This document shows, piece by piece, positions 27,498-37,163 of a stretch of 64,000 nucleotides of DNA; the first letter of the stretch is position 1; every line of letters begins with the position of its first letter. The notes beneath the pieces are model-generated. The model ran no database searches. It was not told where the DNA came from and worked only from the letters and a program-made list of their open reading frames with translations. The stretch is from the NCBI GenBank assembly GCA_963744875.1, contig CAVUVQ010000010.1:124001-188000 (forward strand). Direction: 5' to 3'. Made by a program: the position numbers and the translations under genes. This stretch comes from JACDAE01 sp963744875 (lineage in GTDB: Bacteria; Chloroflexota; Ktedonobacteria; Ktedonobacterales; Ktedonobacteraceae).

Positions 27498-29401
27498 TTA
27501 ATGTGCTAACAGTGCAGTCTTTTTTAAGGGCAAGGTGAAATGGAATGTTGATCCCTGGCCGGGTATACTTTCGGCCCAGATGCGCCCACCATGTAGTTCA
27601 ACAAGATGACGTACAATCGGCAAACCTAGCCCTGTGCCTTTGATATAACGGGTATCATGAGCATGCACACGGTTATAGGGGTGAAAGATCGCCTCCAACG
27701 CTTCCTGGGGGATACCAATGCCCTGATCATGCACGCAGACGTGTATCTGCGCTTCCTCAACATCCATTTCGACGAGGATAATGCCCCCGTGCGGAGAATA
27801 CTTGAGTGCGTTTGATAACAGATTATACATTATCTGAGTCAATTTATCCCTATCGCCATAAATATGGGGAAAGCTTTTATGGCATTGGAAGTCAATCTGA
27901 TGTTCATTGGAAATAGCATTCGTACGTTCTACGATTTCAGAAGTGAGTTCTATGAAATCTATCTCTTCATATTCTAATATAGTTCTGCCCAATTCCATCT
28001 TTTCCAGATCTAGCAAGTCATTAATCATACGGTGGAGACGGGTGGCATCAGTATGGATGTCTTTTGCGTAATCCTTTACCTGTTCTTTGTCAAAATCCTC
28101 TACACCCAATAGTTCGCTGAAGCCCTGGATGCTGGTGAGAGCGGTACGGAATTCGTGACTGACCGTCGAAACAAAGTTATGTTGATCCTGGATGGCCTGG
28201 ATAAGCATTTGTTCGGCATGTTTTAAAACTTCAATATCCGTCGCAGTACCAAACCACTTAATAATGGTGTTCGCTGCATCGCGTTGTGGAAGCGCACGCA
28301 CTAAGTGCCAGCGATACGTGTCATCCGAGGCACGTTTAAAGCGACACTCGATCTGATAAGTCTCTCCCAGGGTGAATGAATGCGTCCATGTATCCACACA
28401 ATGTTGTAGATCATCAGGATGCAAAACTGATTTCCAGGCCCAACCTTGTGTTTGCTCTAGTGTCATGCCAGTATAGTCAAACCACTTCTGGTTGTAATAG
28501 TCAAGCCAGCCATCAGAATTTGCCGTCCAGACAATCTGTGGGAGTGCATTTGTGAGCAAGCGAAAATTTAACTCAAGATGCTCAATCTCTTGCTTTTTGC
28601 GGTCAATCCTGTCCGTCATATCATTAAATACATTCTCAAATATATGGAACTCTTCATATTGCATGGGCTGCATATGTATATGTTCATCACCCTGATTATA
28701 AGTAGCTACAGTAGCAATAAGCACTTTGAGCTGTTTCTCGATGTCATGAAAAATCTGTTGTATGATAAACCAGGTAAAGGCGATGAGTAACATTGTTGCC
28801 ACGATAATTGCAGTAATAGTTCCATTTTTTATTATATTTGCATTGTAATAAAAAGCGCCCATATCTTCATTTACTCCATTTTGGAGCTGTTTTGCCGCTC
28901 CCCGAAAAGCATCAAACATTGCTTTTCCCATCAGGCTATTATGTATGGAACGAACGGCGGCATAATTTTTGTCCTGGATGAGGTGCAATTGAACTAAAGC
29001 AAAGGAGGTATACCATTGTCTGGCTAATACATTATATTTCGTAAGCGCATCGTGCTACTATTCTTAAATCCTTCATCCTGTAAATTTTGTACCAAATGGG
29101 GAAGAATATGCAGATATATCTCGTGCCCTTGATAAAATGGTTGCAGAAAAACGGGATCGGCGGTGGTAATATAGCCACGCAGACCAGTTTCTTGATCAAC
29201 CATGGCGGAAAAAAGAGCATCACTATTTTTTTCAATCATATTTGTAGTTATCTCTACATTATTCTGTTGCTGCTCCAAAATAAGGTGTGCCAGGCCACCG
29301 CAAATATTTAAAAGGAATAGCAGACCTGTGATAATAAATAAGCGAACTCTAATTGTGTGTATGAGTCGGGGGCGAGCTAATTTTTTTGATGATGGTTGCA
29401 T
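27498..29401 (-). CDS. CHASE3-PAS sensor histidine kinase, split by a frameshift
   Basis: ATG 29401 follows GGAGGG. Order: short cytoplasmic end, TM helix (RLFIITGLLFLLNICGGLAH), CHASE3-like sensor (FSAMVDQETGLRGYITTADP), second TM (TAIIVATMLLIAFTWFII), HAMP-like region, PAS fold (LLTNALPQIVWTANSDGWLD), HisKA with FVSTVSHEFRTALTSIQGF, and HATPase (NLLSNALKYSPHGG, DQGIGIP, GTGLGLPIV). The frame breaks near 29035; adding one base gives LTKYNVLARQWYTSFALVQL and rejoins the second frame. It would autophosphorylate on the H-box His. No response regulator is adjacent, so its partner is elsewhere. Confidence 0.9.
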
Positions 29402-29601
29402 GTTCTCCCTCCTGACTGAAAAATGGGCGGATGGCAATTAATTAACCTTTTTCGTTCAGTATAACGGAGAGAGAAAATGGAGGATCAGCTTACGTTATTG
29501 GCTCTGATAAATGAGAGATCCATTAGAAAAGGTGCATAACGCGGTCGATGCGGTTTCCAAATGAGCCTGGATACCTAAATCGTGGGCCAAATATTGCTGG
29601 A

Positions 29602-29707
29602 CGTAGGGACCATCTTTAGAGCGTCTGACAATTTATTGAGGGGATAATCACCCGCGTGGGATTATCCCCTCAATAAATTGTCAGACGCTCTAAAGATGGT
29701 CCCTACG
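29602..29707. repeat. Perfect 48-bp-arm inverted repeat
   Basis: Arms 29602-29649 and 29660-29707 are exact complements with a 10-nt loop, the longest perfect palindrome in the window. The edges carry CGTAGGGACC/GGTCCCTACG. The remaining gap between the kinase gene and the binding-protein gene shows no ORF. Confidence 0.95.
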
Positions 29708-29799
29708 CTGATCCATCTGCCGGTTCATTGTACTGATATCCGGATGCATTTGGAAACGACATTTATTGGGTTTCCACGGAAACGATAGCGAAAAAACGC

Positions 29800-30742
29800 C
29801 TAAATCAGTCCTTTGCTTTGCAAGAACTGTGCGGCAACATCATGGGGTGTTGCCCCATTGACGACCTGCAATTGAAGCTGGCTACTCACGGTTGAAGTCA
29901 GGTATGGAGCCAGTTTATTGAGGGTCGACGCAATCAAAGGTGATTTGCTGAGCGTATCCTGGCGAATGATCGGGGCGACCTGATAGATGGGGAACAGGTT
30001 TTTGTCATCCTGCAAGAGCACAAAATTGTCCTTAGCAATCAGGGCGCTTGTTGTGTAGCAGATGTTGAACTGTGCCTGCCCACCCATCACTGCCTGGTAG
30101 GTAACAGCGGCATCAAGAACTTTAGTTGAGCCGAAGGTGAAGCCATAGGTCGGTTTCAAGCCAGGAAGCACGTTTGGATCACTTTGCCCATCAGGCGGGA
30201 GTTGCGATCGTGAGTTTGGAAGCCTGAGAGGCCAGATCAGAGACCTTCGTCGCGTTGTACTTTGTGGCATTAGCTTTCGTGGTGCAGATGCCGTATGTAT
30301 CGTTGAGTGGCGACAGATCAAGCCAGGTAATTTTGTATTTTTGCTCGTATCCTGTTTTCACCGTCTGGTAGTCAGTATTTACATCATGGGCTGTTTTAGC
30401 GCCAAGTTTTGCCAGACCTGTCGCGGTGAATTCGGGATAGAGGTCAATGCTACCGGATGTGATGGCGTTGAATACAATATCGTTCGTACCCAGTTTGGCT
30501 TTCTCGGTCACTTTGAAGCCTGCATGTTCTAATACCTGTGAATAGAGCGAGGTAAGAATTTGCGCTTCGGTGTCGAGTTTTCCACCTACGGTGAGATGGA
30601 TACTTGAGGGGCTTGTTGAGCTACTGGATGAGCCTGTGCTGGTACTGGTGCTTGAACTGCCACAGCCGGCCAGGACGAGAAGAGAAATAAGGACGATAAG
30701 GCCCATTGATCTGGCCTTGAATGTGCTTATAATTGTAGACAT
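29800..30742 (-). CDS. Osmoprotectant ABC transporter substrate-binding lipoprotein, split by a +1 frameshift
   Basis: Starts with a lipoprotein signal (LVLAGCGSSSTSTS) and a Ser/Thr linker, then a ProX/OpuBC-like glycine-betaine/choline binding fold (LTVGGKLDTEAQILTSLYSQ, GSIDLYPEFTATG, LSPLNDTYGI). The frame breaks near 30200; deleting one G gives ATPPDGQSDPNVLPGLKPTY and then GFTF, KVLDAAVTYQAVMGGQAQF and the C-terminal lobe to LQSKGLI. The restored length is about 314 residues. It lies last in an ATPase-permease-permease-binding protein operon on the minus strand, the OpuC/OpuB layout. Confidence 0.9.
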
Positions 30743-30782
30743 ATATGCTCCTTTTGAAGGATATTGGGCTCCATCTAGCGGA

Positions 30783-30875
30783 ACCGGGTATGAGCGTCAC
30801 CTTGCGTGTGCCCGTGTGCCAGGGGACAACATTCATCGAGGCACGGGCACACGCAAGGTGACGCCCATACCCGGT
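30783..30875. repeat. Inverted repeat inside the opu operon
   Basis: ACCGGGTATGAGCGTCACC...GTGCCCGTG pairs with the right arm ending GGTGACGCCCATACCCGGT, with one mismatch and a small bulge. A further related fragment (GGATACGGGCGCACCCAAGG) follows at about 30914. It sits between the permease and binding-protein genes and could reduce read-through. The GGTGACGCC...ACCCGG edge matches the outer palindrome at 36714-36987. Confidence 0.82.
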
Positions 30876-30981
30876 TTGGAAGCCCGGACGGTCACAGAAA
30901 AAAGACGTTCGTCGGGATACGGGCGCACCCAAGGTGACACCCCTACGATGCAAACATCTCTGCTAGCACTACGACGATACA

Positions 30982-31632
30982 CTACGAAACTTCTCGCATG
31001 CGCAGACCTTCGGGAGTGAGCGCACGCTGTAATCGACTGAGTAGCACCTCTGCAATGAGGGCCAGGATAGCAACGGGAATAGCCCCTGCCAGAATCTGAA
31101 CATTGTCAAGCTGGTAGAGTCCCGATAAGATATATTCTCCATAGCCACCCGCGCCAATGATGGCTGCAAGGGTAGCGGTTGCGATAACCTGTACAGCGGC
31201 GGTACGGGCACCGGCTGCGATAATTGGCAGAACCAGGGGAGCCTGAATTCTGGTGATAATTTGCCCGGTCGTCATCCCCATACCCCTGGCCGCATCAATG
31301 GTCGCTGGACTGATGCCGCGAATGCCCGTATATGTGTTGAGCAAAATGGGTGGAATACCCAGCACAGTAAGCGCGATGAGTGCAGGCAAAAAGCCCAGCC
31401 CTAGATAGGGAAGGACAGCGACGAGAAAAGCAATGACCGGAATAGCACGCATGAGGCCACTGACGTTCACCGCAATAAAGGCCAGCAAAGGGCTACGCGA
31501 CACCGCAGCTCCCAATACGACCCCAATCACAATGGCTAGCACAATGGAGGCAAGACACAGCTCAATATAAGTAATGCTATGTCCCAGATAATCGTTACTG
31601 GGATTGACGATAAATTGATACAACTTATCCAT
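30982..31632 (-). CDS. Osmoprotectant ABC transporter permease (OpuBB/OpuBD type), second of two
   Basis: 216 residues with about five TM helices and the binding-protein-dependent permease signature near GMGMTTGQIITRIQAPLVLP (EAA loop variant). GIPPILLNTYTGIRGISPATIDAA is typical of glycine-betaine permeases. It begins 12 nt after the first permease ends, showing tight co-transcription. Together the two permeases form the membrane channel for the ATPase at 32361-33367. Confidence 0.92.
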   Translation of the reverse strand: MDKLYQFIVNPSNDYLGHSITYIELCLASIVLAIVIGVVLGAAVSRSPLLAFIAVNVSGLMRAIPVIAFLVAVLPYLGLGFLPALIALTVLGIPPILLNTYTGIRGISPATIDAARGMGMTTGQIITRIQAPLVLPIIAAGARTAAVQVIATATLAAIIGAGGYGEYILSGLYQLDNVQILAGAIPVAILALIAEVLLSRLQRALTPEGLRMREVS

Positions 31633-31644
31633 ACGAGTCCTCTC

Positions 31645-32301
31645 CTATGCGACAGACACGGCACTGCGTCCCCGGTTCAACACGATCTGTAAGCCAAGTA
31701 AAGCGAGATCAAAAATGATGGCAAGCAACGCTATGGTGATCGCACCTGCAACTACCTCGTCGTAATTCTGATTCTGGATACCAGTGAAGATGAGATCGCC
31801 CAGTCCCCCCTGTCCCACAAGGGAGGCCAGCGTTGCAATGCCAATAGTGGTCACAGTGGCAACACGCACACCTGCAATAATAACAGGGAGAGCCAACGGG
31901 AGCGTAACGCGCCGCAACAACTGGGGTCCGTTCATACCCATAGCATGTCCGACATCCAGAAGCAGGGGATCAATACCATTCACGCCAGCAACAGTATTAC
32001 GAATAAGAACGAGTTGGGTATAGATAACGAGTGGAATAACAATGGTTGCGATGGATAATTGCGTGATTGGGATCAGAAAAGCTAACAGGGCGAGGCCGGG
32101 AATAGTATATAACAGGCCACTCACGGTAATCACGGGCAGGTAGAGGCGACGATAGCGTGCCACGAGCAGTCCCAGTGGAATAGCAATGACCAGCGAGATC
32201 AGCATACTGATGCCAACGATCGTCAGGTGTTGTGACAGCAGATTGGGAACACTTTCCTGATCGGCAAGATCATAGTGAAGTGGATTGAGCAGATAATGCA
32301 T
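31645..32301 (-). CDS. Osmoprotectant ABC transporter permease (OpuBB/OpuBD type), first of two
   Basis: 218 residues from ATG 32301, chosen over the upstream start because AAGGGAGGATC precedes it. Five or six TM helices with the EAA-type loop VGHAMGMNGPQLLRRVTLPLALP and the late segment IGIATLASLVGQGGLGDLIFTGIQ are typical of the OpuC/ProW group. It follows the ATPase gene by 59 nt. Uptake of betaine- or choline-like solutes under osmotic stress is the expected role. Confidence 0.92.
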   Translation of the reverse strand: MHYLLNPLHYDLADQESVPNLLSQHLTIVGISMLISLVIAIPLGLLVARYRRLYLPVITVSGLLYTIPGLALLAFLIPITQLSIATIVIPLVIYTQLVLIRNTVAGVNGIDPLLLDVGHAMGMNGPQLLRRVTLPLALPVIIAGVRVATVTTIGIATLASLVGQGGLGDLIFTGIQNQNYDEVVAGAITIALLAIIFDLALLGLQIVLNRGRSAVSVA

Positions 32302-32360
32302 GATCCTCCCTTGCTTCACAGAACACGGTGAAGCTGTACGATAACATAATAACCATCTGC

Positions 32361-33367
32361 CTAAATAGTTGTTTCGGCACGCGTAGTTTCGTTACTACGC
32401 ACGTGCGTAATCGCGGTGTTAATGCTGGCAAGGGTGATGTAGCCGAGGTGTTGCTGGTCTTTGTCTTGTACGGAGAGGGCGGGGGCGTTACTGGCGAGGA
32501 GGTTCAACATGGCTGTGAGCAGGGTTGCATCAGAAGAACATGTGGGAACATCTCCCCAGTGTGCGGAAGAGACCGCCTCTGGCTCATTGTCCAGCGCATC
32601 GGTAACGGGCAGGTATTCGAGCTGGCGCAAAATACTATCCGCGCCCACCAGCTTGCTTACAAATTCATTGGCAGGATTTGCCAGCAAATCAACTGGCGAA
32701 CCGAGCTGCACCAGTTTGCCTTCGTTGAGGACTGCGATCTGATCCCCAGCTTGAATGCTTCCTCAATATCATGCGAAACAAATAAGATCGTTTTATGGAC
32801 ATCGCGCTGAATACGCTTCAATTCGTCCTGCATACGAGCGCGTGTAATGGCATCGAGAGCGCCAAATGGCTCATCCATCAGTAAAATTGTGGGATCGGTT
32901 GCCAGGGCACGAGCGAGACCAACACGCTGCTGCTGACCACCGGAGAGCTGGCGGGGGAAACGTTTGCGATATTCAGATGGTGGCAAGCCAACCAGATCTA
33001 ATAATTCGTCGACACGTTCAGCCAGACGTTGCTTCGTCCAACCGCCCGCGATCTCAGCCGTCACGCGCACATTTTCGGCGATATTCATGTGGGGGAAGAG
33101 TCCAACCTGCTGAATAACATAGCCGATGCGGCGACGGAGCGTAATGGGATTTTCCTCCAGAACATTCTTGCCATCGATAATGATCGCGCCCGACGTTGGC
33201 TCAATCAGACGATTGACCATGCGTAAGAGCGTTGTTTTGCCGGAGCCAGAGGTTCCCACCAGCATACAGGTGCTGCCCTCCGGCACATCGAAAGTCACAG
33301 AATCAACGGCAGGGCGTTCAGTACCGGGATAGCGTTTGGTGATTTCAGAAAATGCGATCTTGCCCAT
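32361..33367 (-). CDS. opuCA: Osmoprotectant ABC transporter ATPase with CBS domain, split by a frameshift
   Basis: ATG 33367 follows AGGAGGG. The ATPase half has Walker A GTSGSGKT, Q-loop YVIQQVGLFPHM, LSGGQQQRVGLARAL, LLMDEPFGALD and FVSHDIEEA. The frame breaks after EEAFKL near 32752, where a GGGG run one base short would read KLGDQIAVLNEGKLVQLGSP and continue into the second frame. That second part carries a CBS-like regulatory segment (VPTCSSDATLLTAMLNLLASNAPALSV). CBS tails in OpuCA-type ATPases sense ionic strength. The restored length is about 336 residues. It is first in the operon. Confidence 0.92.
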
Positions 33368-33407
33368 GTGTATGGTGCCCTCCTTTTGGTTACATAGTTG
33401 ATTGACT

Positions 33408-33435
33408 AACGTAACTGTACGATATATGTTACGTT
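33408..33435. promoter_or_regulatory. Interrupted dyad upstream of the opu operon, candidate operator
   Basis: AACGTAAC (33408-33415) and GTTACGTT (33428-33435), separated by 12 nt, lie 41 nt upstream of the ATPase start. The spacing suits a dimeric regulator binding one turn apart. The stretch 33440-33600 beyond holds decayed GTAGGGG/CCCCTAC-type fragments and no gene. Confidence 0.5.
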
Positions 33436-33717
33436 CTATGCAAACCGCGTTCGCTGGGCGTCCGTCGCCCGAGCAGGGTAAGCACAAGGCCCGCCACCCG
33501 TCCACTCCGCCCCTTACCCCTACTGTTGCAGCGTCCAATCTGGCCCCTACACCATCATTGAAAATCGTCAAATGAGTCTTGACAACGTAGTAAGAACTCA
33601 ATTATATCAATGATCAGAAAGGCACTTATATAGTACGTGATGAGAAGGGAAAAAGTCTCGCTTGCTTCTTCTTTTCGCTACGTACAAACATGGAGATATT
33701 CGGGGGTTAGCAAGCCC

Positions 33718-34329
33718 TCATCGGTCTACCTTAAACGTTGTTCTGAGAATATGCTCTACAGAGCGCACATTGGAAATGCCAATAAACCTCCCCGTGCCGG
33801 ACATACCATAGCTACCATATCCATAAGAGTATCCATTATTTCCATATCCATTATTATAGTTATATGAATATGGTGAACGTAAGTTTGTGAAGAAGAGATC
33901 GCCGGAACCATCAGGTCTTTCCCGACGTGTGAGGTACCCTATATCGTTCCTACTATAGGAATCAACGGTCAGGACAGGTCCTGTCCTCAGAATTATAATG
34001 CGTTGATTTGTGATCGCGTACAAAGTATTTCTGGGAACCTGCCGATAAACAAGTGAGAATATGCCGAATAGTAGCGTGAGAAAGAGAAAGGTACCACTAA
34101 TAATAAACAAGGGAATGGAAGCAATTGTGCTGCCTTTGGTATGCACAACGGTAAGTAAGATGATTGCTACAATGAGCATGGCAAAACCTATGCAGCCGAA
34201 TATGAGGACAAGAATCATAAAAACGTTGGCTGGCCCTGCGCTGCTGCCGCGTTCAGGGCGGTTAGACCACTGTATCTCTTCGCCCTCTCCTAATTCTTGA
34301 TCCAGTAACGATCCTATTTCCTGTTGCAT
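33718..34329 (-). CDS. Membrane protein with bacterial PH-like domain and Gly/Tyr/Asn-rich insert
   Basis: 203 residues. Two TM helices (FMILVLIFGCIGFAMLIVAI and IPLFIISGTFLFLTLLFGIF) are followed by a bPH-type segment (YAITNQRIIILRTGPVLTV, then DSYSRNDIGYLTRRERPDGS). An insert around residues 152-175 is rich in Y, G, N and S (YSYNYNNGYGNNGYSYGYGS), then GRFIGISNVRSVEHIL closes the domain. AAAGGGAA precedes the ATG. The fold suggests a membrane-associated scaffold; no specific role can be given. Confidence 0.65.
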   Translation of the reverse strand: MQQEIGSLLDQELGEGEEIQWSNRPERGSSAGPANVFMILVLIFGCIGFAMLIVAIILLTVVHTKGSTIASIPLFIISGTFLFLTLLFGIFSLVYRQVPRNTLYAITNQRIIILRTGPVLTVDSYSRNDIGYLTRRERPDGSGDLFFTNLRSPYSYNYNNGYGNNGYSYGYGSYGMSGTGRFIGISNVRSVEHILRTTFKVDR

Positions 34330-34526
34330 AAAAATTCCCTTTCTGGCATTCTATCTCTCATCATCCTTAGCAGAAACCAAATGAGAGAAGATCTATCAAC
34401 ATTCATTATTACAGCTATCACATCATATCTCATTATAACAATAAGATTACATTGCCGTAAACACTGTAGGGACCCGATAAATCGTGTCCCTAGCATTTTC
34501 CATTGCTTTAGATGTATCAGATAATA

Positions 34527-35645
34527 TCAGCGTATCAATGTAGCCAGGCGTCTTACCCCCTCCTCGATCTGGGCGGGCGTGAGGGCGCAGAAGGGCAGAC
34601 GTACGAAGCGTTCGCCCAGGTGGGCTTTATCTGCGTTCTCAGCGAGTGGATCGGCGAAGAAGTCTTTACCATTCGTCAAGGTCAGGCCGATGGCCTGCGC
34701 TCTTGCCAGCAAGTTGCTGCAATCGACCTCTTCTGGGAGGGTGATGCTGACGAAGAAGCCGCCCTCGGGTTCGGCGAATGGTACGCCGGGCAGGTGGGTT
34801 TTAAGTGCGGTGATGATGGCTTGCAGGCGCGGGGCGTAGAGTTGCTTCAGACTCGCAAGGTTGCTGTCAAAATAGCCACGTTGATGGAATTCGACAACGG
34901 CGGCCTGGGTGGGTAGAACGGGTGCGAGTATCGTTTCTTCCATCAGCTTTGTCAGGCGCTTCACCAGATCGGCTGGTCCAATCAGGTAACCTACGCGCAA
35001 GGCCGGGCTAATGAGCTTGCTATAAGAGCTGAGGGTGAGCGTGCGTGCTGGATTGAGGTCACGTAACAAAGGCAGGGACTCGCCGGAGTAGCGTAACGTG
35101 CGGTAAGGCACATCTTCAACCAGCCAGAAATCGTAGCGTTCGGCAAGATCGACCAGGGCCTGTCTTTTGGCAGCGGAGGTCGTCACACCGGCTGGATTCT
35201 GGAAATCGGGGATAACGTAGAGAAAAGCTGGTTTCTTTTGTGCAATTGCTTTTTCCAGCTCTGCAAGGTTCAGGCCATCAGCTTCCAGAGGGATGCCAAT
35301 AACTTTTGCACCACGGCGGCGGAACGTCAGAATGGCTCTATCGTAGCTTGGTTGCTCAACCAGGACCACGTCGCCGGATTTGACGAGCAGGGCTGAGAGC
35401 AGGTCTTGTAAATGGAGAGAGCCGTTGCCGACGATAATCTGCTCTGGTGCTACGTTATATTGTTCGGCCAACATACGGCGCAGGGGAAGGTAGCCTCCAT
35501 AGTTGCCATATTGGAGAATTGTTTTGCCATCAGGGCCTTCCAGGGCCGATTGCAAGCATTCGCTAATCAACTTTGTGGGCAAGGCCTCTATGGCTGGAAC
35601 GCCCCGTGTGAAGAGAATTTGTTCAGTTTCTACCTGTCCCTGCAT
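34527..35645 (-). CDS. PLP-dependent aminotransferase, class I/II (2-aminoadipate/MocR-like)
   Basis: About 372 residues from ATG 35645, chosen because AGGAG lies 10 nt upstream and the family N-terminus (LFTRGVPAIEALP) follows. It has the fold-type I features GNGSLHLQDLL, the PLP-stacking region, VIPDFQNPAGVT, DVPYRTLRYSG and the Schiff-base Lys in SSYSKLISPALRVGYL. This matches LysN/KAT-type and MocR C-terminal aminotransferases, acting on aromatic or aminoadipate-like substrates. It follows a quinone oxidoreductase gene by about 45 nt on the same strand, so the two may be co-expressed. Confidence 0.9.
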   Translation of the reverse strand: MQGQVETEQILFTRGVPAIEALPTKLISECLQSALEGPDGKTILQYGNYGGYLPLRRMLAEQYNVAPEQIIVGNGSLHLQDLLSALLVKSGDVVLVEQPSYDRAILTFRRRGAKVIGIPLEADGLNLAELEKAIAQKKPAFLYVIPDFQNPAGVTTSAAKRQALVDLAERYDFWLVEDVPYRTLRYSGESLPLLRDLNPARTLTLSSYSKLISPALRVGYLIGPADLVKRLTKLMEETILAPVLPTQAAVVEFHQRGYFDSNLASLKQLYAPRLQAIITALKTHLPGVPFAEPEGGFFVSITLPEEVDCSNLLARAQAIGLTLTNGKDFFADPLAENADKAHLGERFVRLPFCALTPAQIEEGVRRLATLIR

Positions 35646-35689
35646 TGAAGTGTATCTCCTTTTTTCTCGTGTTTCGTGACCATCAAGAC

Positions 35690-36637
35690 TCAAGAGTGGG
35701 TCAATACTATTTTACCCTGTGGCTCACCTGATGCCAATAAACGATGAGCTTCCGCAGCCTGCTCAATGGGTAACGTACGTGCGATTACTGGTGTGATCGC
35801 TTTTTCCGCGATCAGTTGCAAAAGCTGCTGCATATTTTGGGTAGATGTATGAAGCAATCCGCCGCCAATAACATGAACGCGTTTGAGTCGCCATGTTTGA
35901 GTATCGACGGTCGCCTCCTGACCGCCCAGATTACCGATTAAGATAATTCTACCATCCTGACTTGCAGCATTGATACTGGTCTGAAGCGTCGAACCGACGA
36001 GTTCGATAACCAGGTTCACGCCACCCTCATCCTGAAGCGTTTTTGCCAGATCTTGCTCGCGATGGTTGATAACGCGATTGGCACCGAGTTTATAGAGTGC
36101 ATTGGCGCGTTCGCTGCTACTTGCAGTGGTAACAACGTAGGCACCGGCGTGTCTGGCAAGCTGAATGGCAAGTGTGCCGACGCCACTGGAGCCTGCCCAG
36201 ATGAGGACGCGTTCGTCGGCTTTGAGTTGTCCGAGATCAAATAAACCACCCCATGCGGTTGAAGCGGCCAGACCAGCAGCTACGGCCTGCTCAAACGAGA
36301 CGCCTGTGGGAATGCGTACCAGGTCGGACGCGGGAGCTGCGATTGTGCCAGCATAGCCACCGCCGCCTTTCGCCCCCGGAGCATTGTCGGTGAGTACGTG
36401 TTCGCCTTTGTGGAAGCCATTTGCGTCCTGCAAAACGATGCCAGCGGCTTCCAGACCGGGTGTAAAGGGAAGACGGGGGACGGGCCGCGTCCCGGCGCGT
36501 TGGAACAGGTCGAGGCGATTGACGGTGGTCGCTTTAACCTCGATCAAGACATCTTTGGGACCAGGAGTGGGATCGGGTACTTCCTGTATCTGTAGTACTT
36601 CGGGGCCGCCGGGTTGAGCTAATTGTACAGCCTTCAT
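35690..36637 (-). CDS. Zinc-independent quinone oxidoreductase (MDR family)
   Basis: 315 residues: GroES-like N-domain (VKATTVNRLDLFQRAG, PFTPGLEAAGIV), then a Rossmann domain with GSSGVGTLAIQLARHAGAYV and the MDR tail IARTLPIEQAAEAHRLLASG, then GKIVL. Zinc-binding Cys residues of alcohol dehydrogenases are absent, as in QOR/zeta-crystallin-like NADPH quinone reductases. AAGGAG lies 10 nt before the ATG. Length is normal. Confidence 0.92.
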   Translation of the reverse strand: MKAVQLAQPGGPEVLQIQEVPDPTPGPKDVLIEVKATTVNRLDLFQRAGTRPVPRLPFTPGLEAAGIVLQDANGFHKGEHVLTDNAPGAKGGGGYAGTIAAPASDLVRIPTGVSFEQAVAAGLAASTAWGGLFDLGQLKADERVLIWAGSSGVGTLAIQLARHAGAYVVTTASSSERANALYKLGANRVINHREQDLAKTLQDEGGVNLVIELVGSTLQTSINAASQDGRIILIGNLGGQEATVDTQTWRLKRVHVIGGGLLHTSTQNMQQLLQLIAEKAITPVIARTLPIEQAAEAHRLLASGEPQGKIVLTHS

Positions 36638-36713
36638 TCGTGTCTATCTCCTTACTAAGGTGTTAATCGTTGTGACATATCTCTTCGCCTTCCATTGGTT
36701 CTTCATCCTTAGA

Positions 36714-36987
36714 GGAGCCGGGTAGGGGCGTCACCTGGCGTCATTGACTCCAACAAATTGAGGGCTTCGCCAAAAATGATGCATCAAAAACGCGGAAAAC
36801 GGTAGGGACCCGATTGCATCGCGTCCGTGATTGATCAACCCTGGGCCACGATTCAATGAATGGCGGACGCGATGCAATCGGGTCCCTACCGTTTTCCGCG
36901 CATTACAAGCATTCGTGCCGTGCTTGCGTCATTTTTTTCCGAAATAGTTGGAGTCAATGACGCAAGGTGACGCCCCTACCCGGCTCC
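36714..36987. repeat. Three nested palindromes (outer hairpin, TIR element, inner hairpin)
   Basis: Outer arms 36714-36740 and 36961-36987 (GGAGCCGGGTAGGGGCGTCACC..., one mismatch). At the apex of that hairpin sits an element bounded by TCATTGACTCCAAC (36741-36754) and GTTGGAGTCAATGA (36947-36960). Inside it lie perfect 37-bp arms (36791-36827 and 36864-36900) with edge GGTAGGGACCCGATTGCATC. The middle element is the relative of 4293-4468. There is no coding content. Confidence 0.9.
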
Positions 36988-37072
36988 CGATCGTTCTCTT
37001 TGAAGATGGGAAGCTGCTTTTATTGTATGCGTCTCGCCATGTGAGCGCAAGGTGTGCCATAGTGTATTATGA

Positions 37073-37101
37073 TTGACAGGCCCATCTTGCGGATGATATT
37101 C
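37073..37101 (+). promoter_or_regulatory. Candidate promoter of the lacI-type gene
   Basis: TTGACA (37073-37078), 17 nt, ATATTC (37096-37101). The dyad at 37119-37130 lies just downstream of the expected transcript start. Confidence 0.45.
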
Positions 37102-37118
37102 TTAGCAATAAGGGTAAA

Positions 37119-37130
37119 GAAATCGATTTC
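37119..37130. promoter_or_regulatory. Dyad with central CpG, candidate LacI-family operator
   Basis: GAAATCGATTTC is a perfect 12-bp palindrome with the central CG typical of LacI-family sites. It lies 33 bp upstream of the lacI-type start, suggesting autoregulation. Confidence 0.5.
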
Positions 37131-37163
37131 CTTCCTTATAACGACGGTATCAAGGAGAATGCA

